Of a stretch of 6,852 bases of DNA, positions 1 through 6,214 are shown piece after piece. The DNA lies in the NCBI GenBank assembly GCA_900321525.1, contig ONWL01000098.1, forward strand, positions 1-6,852, written 5' to 3'. Position 1 is the first letter of the stretch, and each line of letters starts with the position of its first letter. Position numbers and translations under genes: made by a program. Below the pieces are notes generated by a model. That model had not been told where the DNA came from. It was given only the letters and a program-made list of their open reading frames with translations, and ran no database searches. Origin of the DNA: an uncultured Eubacteriales bacterium. GTDB taxonomy: Bacteria; Bacillota; Clostridia; Lachnospirales; Lachnospiraceae.

Positions 1-950
1 TCCGCAGAATGATGCGCAAGGACAGGAATTCACAGGCAGATTCTTATGGACAGATTTTAAAATTGTTGGTGGCAACCATCGTGCCGGTGATTTTAAGTAC
101 TGCAGTGTATAATTTGATTGATATCTTAGATAACAGTATCTACAGCCACTATATGGTGGATAGCGTCAAGTACCAGAAGCTGTGGGGCGCCTATACCGGA
201 AAATATCTGTTGATGGTACATGTACCGGTGGCAGTGGCCTCTGCTATGGCAGCATCTTCTGTTCCAGCCATCACCCGTGCCCAGAAGTCCGGTGACCAGG
301 CAGGCGTAGTGCGCAAGATTGCAGTGGTATTAAAGTGTACCATGCTGGTGGCCATTCCGGCAGCAGCAGGTCTGACGGTGCTTGGTACGCCGGTCATCAA
401 GCTGTTGTATCATTCTGATCAGAGCAGCGCCGGTTTATATCTGACTGTGGGCAGTCTGGCAGTGGTATTGTTCTCATTGTCCACCATTACAAATGGTATC
501 TTACAGGGCATCGGCAAGCTGAATATTCCGGTGCGCAACTCCATCATTTCCCTGATCATTCATACAGGGGTGTTGTGCGTGTTGTTATGGTACATGGATA
601 TGGGCATTTATGGCGTGATCCTGTCTTATCTGATTTTTGGTATGGTGATGGCAACATTGAACTGTTTCTCCATCTATCGGTATACCGGTTACCAGCAGGA
701 TCTGATTCAGATTTATATCAAACCGGCCGGGGCAGCAGCAGTCATGGGCGGTGCAGCTTATGTGATCTACCGTTTGCTGTGGAAACTGACAGGACACTCT
801 TCGGTGGCCACTTTGGCTGCTATTGGATGTGCGGTTTTGGTTTATGCAGCATTGCTGATTTTCTTTAAAATCGTCACAGAAGAAGAACTGCGTCAGATGC
901 CGGGCGGTACATTGCTCATCCGCATCAGTAAGAAGTTAAAGCTGATGTAA
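1..950 (+). CDS. MOP-superfamily polysaccharide/lipid flippase, SpoVB-like (C-terminal part, 5' end outside window)
   Basis: This is the C-terminal part of an integral membrane protein of the MATE/MOP flippase superfamily (polysaccharide biosynthesis / SpoVB / MurJ-like group). Such proteins move lipid-linked sugars or peptidoglycan precursors across the cytoplasmic membrane. The frame is open to the left edge: codons for two arginines precede the Met codon at position 9. That Met is therefore probably internal, and the gene starts upstream. Counting from it, a basic cytoplasmic stretch (MMRKDRNSQ) is followed by about eight hydrophobic segments, near residues 17-46, 68-88, 110-126, 143-169, 175-198, 199-224, 244-258 and 267-290. 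A short basic tail (ISKKLKLM) ends the protein. The family is usually about 500-550 residues with 12-14 spans, so roughly the first 200-240 residues are missing here. The exact substrate cannot be told from this part. A link to sporulation or cell-wall assembly is inference from the family. Confidence 0.85.
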   Translation, partial: RRMMRKDRNSQADSYGQILKLLVATIVPVILSTAVYNLIDILDNSIYSHYMVDSVKYQKLWGAYTGKYLLMVHVPVAVASAMAASSVPAITRAQKSGDQAGVVRKIAVVLKCTMLVAIPAAAGLTVLGTPVIKLLYHSDQSSAGLYLTVGSLAVVLFSLSTITNGILQGIGKLNIPVRNSIISLIIHTGVLCVLLWYMDMGIYGVILSYLIFGMVMATLNCFSIYRYTGYQQDLIQIYIKPAGAAAVMGGAAYVIYRLLWKLTGHSSVATLAAIGCAVLVYAALLIFFKIVTEEELRQMPGGTLLIRISKKLKLM

Positions 951-1055
951 CGGTGAAGGGACGAAGCCATCCCAAACAGATGAAGCATGTATGACAATGA
1001 TGTGTTAGGAAGCATCTGAATTTAGAGCAATCAGGAAAACGAAACGTGAGGCAGT

Positions 1056-2390
1056 ATGAAACATGTGACAGTCATCGGCGGCGGAGCCAGCGGGCTTGCA
1101 GCCGCCATTGGGGCGGCAAAAGAAGGCGCTGCCGTAACCATTTTGGAACATACAACAACAATAGGGAAAAAACTGCTTGCCACCGGAAACGGTCGCTGCA
1201 ATTTTACCAATACAATGATGACGGCGGATTGCTATTTTGGTGAGAATCCGCCGTTTCTTGCGGAATATCTAACCCGGTTTTCCACTCAGGACTGTCTGGA
1301 TTTTTTTGCAGGATTGGGATTGTATGCAGAAGACAAAAACGGATATGTGTATCCCTATTCCAATCAGGCAGCTTCTGTGGCAGAGGTACTGCGGATGGCA
1401 GTACAGGCTTACGGCATTCAGGTGCGTTACCGGGTGGAAGTGACGGAAATTCTTTGCCGAAAAAATGGTTTGGTGCTAAAGGGTACAGAAGAAGTGATGG
1501 AAGACCTGCCAAAACCGGAGCAAAAGAAGTCAGAACAAAAGAAAAAGGGAAAGGCAAAACAGGTTCCGGAAACCGGCATCCAGAAGCCTTTTTCCATGAA
1601 ATGTGATGCCCTGATTCTGGCATGTGGTTCCAAGGCTGCCCCCAAAACCGGTTCTGACGGTTCCGGCTATGCACTGGCAAAGCAGTTAGGGCACCGGATC
1701 GTACCGGTACATCCTGCATTGGTGCAGCTGCGCAGTCAGGGGGCGTTTTTGAAACAGTGGGCAGGCGTGCGGTGCATGGGAACTGTCAGTTTACAGATTG
1801 ACGGACAGGAGCAGGCACGGGAACATGGTGAACTACAACTGACGGAGTACGGCGTTTCCGGCATTCCGGTCTTTCAGGTCAGCCGGATTGCCACAAAGGC
1901 ACTGGCCGAAGGCAAGCAAGTGAGGGCAAGATTAAATTTCCTGCCGGAACTACTGGAAGAACAAGCCAGAACATTGCTCCTGAGCGTGTCAGGAAGTCCG
2001 GGACATGACACACCTTACCAATGGCTTGCAGGACTTTTGCCAGCCAAACTGATTCCGGTACTTTTGCAGGCGGCAGGACTTCCGGAAAAAGCACATGACA
2101 AAAAGGGACAGACAGGGGTACAGAAAGAGGCACTTTTGGGAAAACTGTATCAGCAACTGTCAGCCTTTGAGATAGAAATTACAGGCAGCAATGGCTATGA
2201 GCAGGCCCAGGTGTGTGCCGGTGGTGTGGATACCAGAGAACTGACTGCTGATTTTCAGTCCAGACTTGTGCCAAACGTATATCTGGTCGGAGAACTGTTA
2301 GACGTAGACGGCATCTGCGGCGGGTACAATCTGCACTTCGCATGGGGCAGCGGCATTCTGGCCGGACGGGCAGCGGCGAAACAGGATTAG
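1056..2390 (+). CDS. BaiN/HI0933-family NAD(P)/FAD-dependent oxidoreductase
   Basis: This is a soluble flavoprotein of the HI0933/YhiN family, which includes the bile-acid reductase BaiN. The N-terminus has the FAD-binding Rossmann motif GGGASG at residues 8-13, followed by the family motif ATGNGRCNFTN at 42-52. Further family blocks are TGSDGSGYALAKQLGH (198-213), LTEYGVSGIPVFQVS (262-276), CAGGVDTREL (387-396) and the C-terminal FAD-contact motif GELLDVDGICGGYN (412-425). Most of the family is about 400-420 residues. This one has 444, largely because of a Lys/Glu/Gln-rich stretch at about residues 144-179. The Met at 1056 is chosen because the Rossmann strand follows at once; a modest GAGG lies at 1048-1051, only 4 nt upstream. 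The COG2509 flavoprotein gene follows after 13 nt and is probably cotranscribed. The BaiN name reflects family membership only: most members have no known substrate, and nothing nearby points to bile-acid metabolism. Confidence 0.9.
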   Translation: MKHVTVIGGGASGLAAAIGAAKEGAAVTILEHTTTIGKKLLATGNGRCNFTNTMMTADCYFGENPPFLAEYLTRFSTQDCLDFFAGLGLYAEDKNGYVYPYSNQAASVAEVLRMAVQAYGIQVRYRVEVTEILCRKNGLVLKGTEEVMEDLPKPEQKKSEQKKKGKAKQVPETGIQKPFSMKCDALILACGSKAAPKTGSDGSGYALAKQLGHRIVPVHPALVQLRSQGAFLKQWAGVRCMGTVSLQIDGQEQAREHGELQLTEYGVSGIPVFQVSRIATKALAEGKQVRARLNFLPELLEEQARTLLLSVSGSPGHDTPYQWLAGLLPAKLIPVLLQAAGLPEKAHDKKGQTGVQKEALLGKLYQQLSAFEIEITGSNGYEQAQVCAGGVDTRELTADFQSRLVPNVYLVGELLDVDGICGGYNLHFAWGSGILAGRAAAKQD

Positions 2391-2400
2391 AAAGGAAAGG
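2391..2400 (+). promoter_or_regulatory. Ribosome binding site for the COG2509 flavoprotein gene
   Basis: The purine run AAAGGAAAGG lies immediately after the stop codon of the upstream flavoprotein gene and 3 nt before the ATG at 2404. The functional Shine-Dalgarno core is probably AAAGGA at the left end of the run, which gives a normal spacing. This supports the chosen start and a shared transcript for the two flavoprotein genes. Confidence 0.6.
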
Positions 2401-2403
2401 CGT

Positions 2404-4005
2404 ATGATACGAGTAAGCCAGGTGAAGTTACCGGCAGTACACAGTCAGGAGAAGTTACGGCAGAAGGTGTGCAAGATTCTGCGGGTGGAGGATAGACAGA
2501 TTGATACTATATTCATTCGCAAAAAATCCATTGATGCCAGAAAGAAGCCGGAACTGTTTGCTATTTATACAGTAGATGTGGCGCTGAAGAATGGGAAGGA
2601 AGCCCAGATTGTCAGCAAATGCAAGTCTGCATCTGTGACAGTGGCACCGGTGGAACAGTATCATTTTCCCACAGAAGGCAGCAAACAGATGGCGCACCCG
2701 CCGGTGGTCATTGGATTTGGTCCCGCAGGAATGTTTTGCAGTCTGATGCTGGCCAGATACGGATACCGCCCCATTGTATTAGAGAGGGGCAGAAAGGTAG
2801 AGGAGCGCACCAGAGACGTGGAGCGGTTCTGGGCAGAGGGTATCTTAGACCCGGTTTCCAATGTACAGTTTGGAGAGGGCGGTGCCGGTACATTTTCCGA
2901 CGGCAAGCTGAATACCATGGTGAAAGACCCGGTTTGCCGGAACAGACAGGTGTTGGAACTGTTTGTACAGGCAGGGGCGCCGGAAGATATTTTATATGAA
3001 AGTAAGCCTCATATTGGAACAGATATTTTGCGGGATGTGGTGAAAAACATCCGCAATCAGGTGACAGAAGCTGGTGGAACCATCCGGTTTGAAAGCCAGG
3101 TGACGGATTTTCGCATCGAAAACGGACAGGTACGGGCAGTGGAGGTCAATCACAAAGACTGGATCGAGACAGACTGTGTGGTGCTTGCCATCGGTCACAG
3201 TGCCAGAGATACCTTTGCTTTGTTGGAACAAAGGGGCTTTCATATGGAGGCAAAATCCTTTGCAGTAGGACTACGCATGGAGCATCCTCAGTCTATGATC
3301 GATCTGTCTCAGTATGGCAGTACAGAGACAGGTCTGCCACCTGCTCCTTATAAGCTGACGAAGCAAACTTCTTCCGGCAGGGGTGTGTACTCTTTTTGTA
3401 TGTGCCCCGGAGGGTATGTGGTCAATGCGTCCTCGGAGCCAGGGCAACTAGCGGTGAACGGTATGAGCTACCGAAAGCGGGACAGCGGCAATGCCAACAG
3501 TGCCATCATTGTGACGGTGACGCCGGAAGATTTTGGTGGAAACGGCGTATTGGCAGGAGTGGAATTTCAGCGGCAGTTAGAGCGGTATGCCTATCAGCTG
3601 TGCGACGGTGCAGTCCCCATACAGTTATTTGGAGATTTTCAGGCAGGCCGGGTCAGCAGAGTATTAGGGGATGTGGAGCCTCATATTCGGGGGACCTATG
3701 GGTTTGGCGGGTTGCACCAGATGTTTTCGCCGGTTTTGTATCATGCACTGGTGGAAGGCATAACATCTTTTGAACAGAGAATATGTGGATTTTCCCGGTA
3801 TGATAGTGTATTATCAGGGGTAGAGAGTCGTACTTCTTCCCCTGTACGGATTCTCAGAGATGCACAGTTGCAGAGTAATATCAAGGGAATCATTCCCTGT
3901 GGGGAAGGGGCAGGATATGCCGGTGGTATTACTTCGGCAGCCATGGACGGTTTAAAAGCCGCTGAAATCATCGGCAAAATGTACCGACCCATCGAAGGGA
4001 TTTGA
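2404..4005 (+). CDS. Uncharacterised FAD-dependent dehydrogenase (COG2509 type)
   Basis: This is a 533-residue flavoprotein matching the layout of the COG2509 'uncharacterised FAD-dependent dehydrogenase' family, at the usual family length. An N-terminal domain of about 95 residues (basic, mixed alpha/beta, with FIRKKSIDARKKP near 37-49) precedes the FAD Rossmann motif GFGPAGM at 104-110. Other recognisable blocks are FGEGGAGTFSDGKLN (156-170), AIGHSARDTF (262-271), FAVGLRMEHPQ (286-296), FCMCPGGYVVNASSE (331-345), ESRTSSPVRILRD (474-486) and the C-terminal FAD-closing segment GEGAGYAGGITSAAMDG (500-516). These blocks are conserved in this family and show that FAD is bound. The substrate and physiological role are unknown; RNA-binding or redox roles sometimes attached to relatives are not supported here. 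It lies 13 nt after another FAD enzyme of a different family. No truncation or frameshift is visible. Confidence 0.9.
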   Translation: MIRVSQVKLPAVHSQEKLRQKVCKILRVEDRQIDTIFIRKKSIDARKKPELFAIYTVDVALKNGKEAQIVSKCKSASVTVAPVEQYHFPTEGSKQMAHPPVVIGFGPAGMFCSLMLARYGYRPIVLERGRKVEERTRDVERFWAEGILDPVSNVQFGEGGAGTFSDGKLNTMVKDPVCRNRQVLELFVQAGAPEDILYESKPHIGTDILRDVVKNIRNQVTEAGGTIRFESQVTDFRIENGQVRAVEVNHKDWIETDCVVLAIGHSARDTFALLEQRGFHMEAKSFAVGLRMEHPQSMIDLSQYGSTETGLPPAPYKLTKQTSSGRGVYSFCMCPGGYVVNASSEPGQLAVNGMSYRKRDSGNANSAIIVTVTPEDFGGNGVLAGVEFQRQLERYAYQLCDGAVPIQLFGDFQAGRVSRVLGDVEPHIRGTYGFGGLHQMFSPVLYHALVEGITSFEQRICGFSRYDSVLSGVESRTSSPVRILRDAQLQSNIKGIIPCGEGAGYAGGITSAAMDGLKAAEIIGKMYRPIEGI

Positions 4006-4082
4006 TGGAACGGGAACAGTGTCAATGAAAACAGTGTGTCAAAAGAGATTGCACAGAACCGAGAGGATACAGTGAGAAAGTC

Positions 4083-4088
4083 AGGAAA
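4083..4088 (+). promoter_or_regulatory. Ribosome binding site for proB
   Basis: AGGAAA lies 5 nt upstream of the ATG at 4094. It is the only reasonable Shine-Dalgarno sequence there and supports the Met at 4094, which lies about 16 codons before the conserved kinase strand. Confidence 0.5.
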
Positions 4089-4093
4089 CGGAA

Positions 4094-4951
4094 ATGGAAA
4101 ATAGACAGAATACAATACGTGAAACATTAAAAGAGAAAAAAAGAATTGTCATTAAGATTGGCTCTTCTTCTTTGACCTACCCTCAGGGAGGAATGGATTT
4201 GCTGAAAGCAGAACGGCTGGTGCGGGTTCTGACAAGCCTGTGCAGTCGGGGAAAGGAAGTGGTACTGGTGTCTTCCGGGGCTGTTGCAGTGGGGCGGAAG
4301 GAAATGGGGCTTGTGCCGCAAAGTGTGGCACAGCGCCAGGCACTGGCTGCTGTAGGACAGGCAAAACTGATGATGATTTACCAGAAACTGTTTGCCGAGT
4401 ACGGACAGACTGCCGCCCAGGTTCTGATGGGACGGCATGTGATCATGCGAGAGCAGAGCCGCATCAATATCCAGAATACCTTCCAGGAACTATTAAAACT
4501 GGGTGTGATTCCTGTGGTCAATGAAAATGATACGGTAGCCACTTATGAATTGGAGATGCTCTCCATTTTTGGGGACAATGATCATCTGTCTGCCTGTGTG
4601 GCAGCGCTCATTCAGGCAGATTTGCTCATTTTGTTGTCGGACATTGATGGATTGTTTACCGATGACCCGAAACAGAATCCGGAAGCAAAGCTCATTTCCT
4701 ATGTGCCAAAGATGACAGAAGAACTGTTTCAGATGGGAAAAAGCACTTCCTCCAGTGAGGTAGGAACCGGCGGTATGTTTACAAAACTGGATGCGGCACG
4801 TCTGGCATGTGATGCAGGAACCGATATGGTCATTGCAAATGGGGATAATATCAATAATATTTTGAAAATTATTGACGGACAGGATGTGGGCACTTTATTC
4901 TCTGCCCACAAAAAGAAGGATTTTGTGCTGGCAGACTATATGGATTATTGA
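4094..4951 (+). CDS. proB: Glutamate 5-kinase, short form without PUA domain
   Basis: This cytoplasmic enzyme phosphorylates L-glutamate with ATP to give gamma-glutamyl phosphate, the first committed step of proline synthesis. The 285-residue protein is a single amino-acid kinase domain. Visible motifs are the phosphate-binding strand KIGSSSLT (21-28), SSGAVAVG (60-67), QALAAVGQ (82-89), glutamate-site NENDTVA (143-149), FGDNDHLSA (159-167), nucleotide-site LSDIDGLFTDDP (181-192) and GTGGMFTKLDAARLA (224-238). The protein ends soon after the kinase fold, with a basic then acidic tail. It therefore lacks the C-terminal PUA domain that brings E. coli ProB to 367 residues; such short forms are common in Firmicutes. 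Its product is unstable and is passed to ProA, whose gene lies 1.3 kb downstream. An 88-nt gap separates it from the flavoprotein gene. No proline-responsive leader is apparent. Confidence 0.96.
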   Translation: MENRQNTIRETLKEKKRIVIKIGSSSLTYPQGGMDLLKAERLVRVLTSLCSRGKEVVLVSSGAVAVGRKEMGLVPQSVAQRQALAAVGQAKLMMIYQKLFAEYGQTAAQVLMGRHVIMREQSRINIQNTFQELLKLGVIPVVNENDTVATYELEMLSIFGDNDHLSACVAALIQADLLILLSDIDGLFTDDPKQNPEAKLISYVPKMTEELFQMGKSTSSSEVGTGGMFTKLDAARLACDAGTDMVIANGDNINNILKIIDGQDVGTLFSAHKKKDFVLADYMDY

Positions 4952-4960
4952 AAGAACGAG

Positions 4961-4989
4961 TTGCGTTTGAGATGTGTCCCATGTATAAT
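4961..4989 (+). promoter_or_regulatory. Probable sigma-A type promoter upstream of the DUF896 gene
   Basis: A perfect -10 hexamer TATAAT occurs at 4984-4989. Seventeen bases upstream is TTGCGT (4961-4966), which matches the -35 consensus TTGACA at three of six positions. The pair lies in the 101-nt gap after proB. It would start transcripts near 4996, about 57 nt before the DUF896 start codon. It could drive the DUF896, cyclo-ligase and proA genes independently of proB. The -35 box is weak, so the call rests mainly on the exact -10 and the 17-bp spacing. Confidence 0.5.
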
Positions 4990-5040
4990 AAGGTTTGGAA
5001 TCACTGCAGGATATGAGGCAGTTGGAAGGGAATCAAATAC

Positions 5041-5046
5041 AGGAGG
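5041..5046 (+). promoter_or_regulatory. Consensus ribosome binding site for the DUF896 gene
   Basis: AGGAGG sits 6 nt before the ATG at 5053. It is the strongest Shine-Dalgarno sequence in the window and fixes this start codon. Confidence 0.8.
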
Positions 5047-5052
5047 TTCTGT

Positions 5053-5283
5053 ATGACAGAAAAAGACATTCAGCGGATCAATGAATTGTATCATAAAAAG
5101 ATGGAAGGCACCATTACACCGGAGGAACTGGAAGAACAGGCAAGGCTGCGGAAAGAGTATGTAGAGGCGTTTAAGCGGAATCTTCGAGGAAATCTGGAAA
5201 CCATTACGATCCAGTATCCAGATGGCAGGAAGGTAAATGTAAAGAAACGTCACGATGAAAAATATGGAAAACGGATACATTGA
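5053..5283 (+). CDS. DUF896 (YnzC-like) small cytosolic protein
   Basis: This 76-residue protein matches the DUF896 family, whose best-known member is Bacillus subtilis YnzC (about 77 residues). The N-terminal part (residues 1-45) is a predicted helical hairpin with the family pattern INELYHKKMEGTITPEELEEQ (9-29) and LRKEYVEAFKRNLRGNLETI (32-51). A short strand-like segment ITIQYPDGRKVNVKKR (51-66) and a charged tail follow. It has no signal peptide or membrane span. The biochemical function of the family is unknown; in B. subtilis, ynzC lies in an SOS-controlled operon with yneA. No LexA-like operator is evident upstream here. The gene has a consensus ribosome site and its own probable promoter. 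Its last 29 nt overlap the start of the cyclo-ligase gene, suggesting translational coupling. Confidence 0.85.
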   Translation: MTEKDIQRINELYHKKMEGTITPEELEEQARLRKEYVEAFKRNLRGNLETITIQYPDGRKVNVKKRHDEKYGKRIH

Positions 5284-5896
5284 AAACAGTATCAGTCAAA
5301 ATGGCATAACGGAAAACAGACAAGGGTCTGAATGTCCAAAGGTCAAAGAAGAACTGCGCAGGCAGATGCGTGCCATCCGAAAAGCAGTGCCAGATAAAGC
5401 AGAAAAGAGCCGGCAGATCTTTCAAAATCTGCATCAGGTGCCGACTTTTCAGGAAGCGGAGCAGATCTTTCTCTATGTATCCTGCAAAACAGAGGTAGAG
5501 ACAAGGGAATGGATTCCTGTATTGCTGGAAGAAGGACGAGCAGTGGCGGTGCCTCGTGTAGAGGGCAGCCAGATGACATTTTATGTCATTACTGGCATGA
5601 AAGATTTGCAGCCGGGCGCATTTGGAATTTTAGAACCAAAAGAAGGCTGTCCGGTGCTCATTCCCAGGGAAGGAAGAAGTTGTATGATTGTTCCCGGACT
5701 GGCATTGGATGAGGTCGGTCACCGGATGGGGTACGGTGGCGGCTACTATGACAAATATCTGGCGCAGTATCCGGATTGTGTGACTGTGGCAGTGGCATAC
5801 GAGGCGCAGATCATTGAGACCGTGCCTGTAGAGCCACATGACAGGACACTTAATTGGATTGTAACAGAAAAGAAAATCAGACAATTACCTGATTGA
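5255..5896 (+). CDS. 5-formyltetrahydrofolate cyclo-ligase
   Basis: This cytoplasmic enzyme uses ATP to convert 5-formyltetrahydrofolate to 5,10-methenyltetrahydrofolate, returning a storage or by-product folate to the one-carbon pool. Homology to the family starts at about residue 31 (KEELRRQMRAIRKAV). It continues through YVSCKTEVETREW (74-86), the nucleotide/folate loop GLALDEVGHRMGYGGGYYDKYL (148-169) and the C-terminal PVEPHDRTLNWIVTEKKI (191-208). The family is usually 180-200 residues; this frame gives 213. The Met at 5255 is the first ATG after an in-frame stop at 5240-5242, and a second in-frame ATG lies at 5264. Either start gives a poorly conserved leader of about 26-30 residues. 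Neither has a good Shine-Dalgarno sequence, so translation probably depends on ribosomes finishing the overlapping DUF896 gene. The stop codon lies inside the left copy of the direct repeat that flanks the downstream element. Gene names used for this family are fthC and ygfA/yqgN. Confidence 0.93.
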   Translation: MKNMENGYIENSISQNGITENRQGSECPKVKEELRRQMRAIRKAVPDKAEKSRQIFQNLHQVPTFQEAEQIFLYVSCKTEVETREWIPVLLEEGRAVAVPRVEGSQMTFYVITGMKDLQPGAFGILEPKEGCPVLIPREGRSCMIVPGLALDEVGHRMGYGGGYYDKYLAQYPDCVTVAVAYEAQIIETVPVEPHDRTLNWIVTEKKIRQLPD

Positions 5897-5900
5897 AAAG
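5891..5900 (+). repeat. Left copy of 10-bp direct repeat (putative target-site duplication)
   Basis: GATTGAAAAG directly precedes the inverted-repeat element and matches GATTGAGAAG at 6215-6224 at nine of ten positions. It contains the last sense codon (GAT) and the stop codon (TGA) of the cyclo-ligase gene. The two copies abut the two ends of the element exactly, as expected for a target-site duplication. A TA dinucleotide at each element end is an alternative, shorter duplication. Confidence 0.6.
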
Positions 5901-6016
5901 TAGGCGATTGTGAAACTATGATACCGAACGCCTTTCATCAAAATTTTTATTTGAAAAACACGCTTTCGCTTCGGTTCTACGCAACGGTACTAATATTTTT
6001 TCGCTTTTGCTCAAAA

Positions 6017-6054
6017 TGCCAAATATACCGTTGCAGGCAACTGGATATTTGGCA
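6017..6054 (+). repeat. 38-nt hairpin inside the element
   Basis: TGCCAAATAT (6017-6026) is perfectly complementary to ATATTTGGCA (6045-6054). Inside it, CC (6028-6029) pairs with GG (6043-6044) and GTTG (6030-6033) pairs with CAAC (6038-6041). The loop is CAGG, and single unpaired bases sit at 6027 and 6042. No T-run follows, so it does not look like an intrinsic terminator in the + direction. Confidence 0.75.
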
Positions 6055-6072
6055 CTCGCGGCATTCGTCATA

Positions 6073-6092
6073 CTGACAAGCAAGCTTGTCAG
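6073..6092 (+). repeat. Perfect 8-bp stem hairpin inside the element
   Basis: CTGACAAG (6073-6080) and CTTGTCAG (6085-6092) are exact reverse complements separated by the four bases CAAG. The hairpin lies near the middle of the palindromic element and is not followed by a T-run, so it is not called a terminator. Confidence 0.75.
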
Positions 6093-6096
6093 CCCG

Positions 6097-6110
6097 ACTC
6101 ATTACTCATT
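6097..6110 (+). repeat. Tandem 7-bp repeat (ACTCATT twice)
   Basis: ACTCATT occurs at 6097-6103 and again without a gap at 6104-6110, just after the central hairpin of the element. The repeat is short and could be chance; it may be useful when aligning other copies of the element. Confidence 0.5.
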
Positions 6111-6214
6111 GCGAACGAGAATAAAGTACCGGCGTTCCACAGAGTTTTTCAAATGAAAAAATTTCTGATGTGCAGGCTGTTTTGGGTCTGCTTAAAGAGT
6201 TTCGCAATTGTCTA

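Larger units (their letters stand above)
5901..6214 (+). mobile_element. MITE-like non-coding element with long imperfect terminal inverted repeats
   Basis: This 314-bp segment fills nearly all of the gap between the cyclo-ligase gene and proA. Its ends are inverted repeats: 5901-5917 against 6198-6214 match at 14 of 17 positions. The repeat continues inward with gaps: GCCT at 5930-5933 with AGGC at 6174-6177, CATCA at 5936-5940 with TGATG at 6166-6170, a perfect 11-bp match ATTTGAAAAAC at 5949-5959 with 6144-6154, and CGGTACT at 5985-5991 with AGTACCG at 6125-6131. The whole element is thus an imperfect palindrome around a centre holding two local hairpins. It encodes no transposase, so any movement would need one supplied elsewhere. 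A 10-bp near-perfect direct repeat flanks it. Without it, the two genes would have ordinary operon spacing. A conserved regulatory leader for proA is the main alternative; the precise flanking repeat argues for insertion. Confidence 0.72.

Noticed and set aside
958..973. Possible terminator hairpin GGGA...TCCC after the flippase gene
   Set aside because: The stem is only 4 bp and no T-run follows. It does not support an intrinsic terminator in the 105-nt gap, where I also saw no convincing promoter.
1204..1719. Long reading frame (171 codons) on the - strand opposite the BaiN-family gene
   Set aside because: It lies wholly inside a well-supported gene, has a Pro/Ser/Leu-rich composition without recognisable motifs, and is a shadow of the + strand codon pattern. 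The other - strand frames fall away for the same reason.
4005..4028. Tiny reading frame (7 codons) whose ATG overlaps the stop codon of the COG2509 gene (TGATG)
   Set aside because: It has no conserved content, is far too short to judge, and lacks a ribosome site of its own. The overlap arises easily by chance.
4009..4042. Short direct repeat (ACAGTGTCA and ACAGTGTGTCA) in the gap before proB
   Set aside because: Two imperfect short copies in low-complexity A/G-rich sequence are plausible by chance, with no sign of a binding site or leader peptide.
5902..5933. Hairpin AGGCG (5902-5906) with CGCCT (5929-5933) as a terminator for the cyclo-ligase gene
   Set aside because: A 5-bp stem with a 22-nt loop is weak, and the same bases are better explained as part of the element's long-range inverted repeat.
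5926..6137. GAACGCC (5926-5932) with GGCGTTC (6131-6137) as part of the terminal inverted repeat
   Set aside because: The two segments are complementary but lie in the wrong nested order relative to the 11-bp inner repeat (5949-5959 with 6144-6154), so they cannot belong to the same fold. Probably chance.
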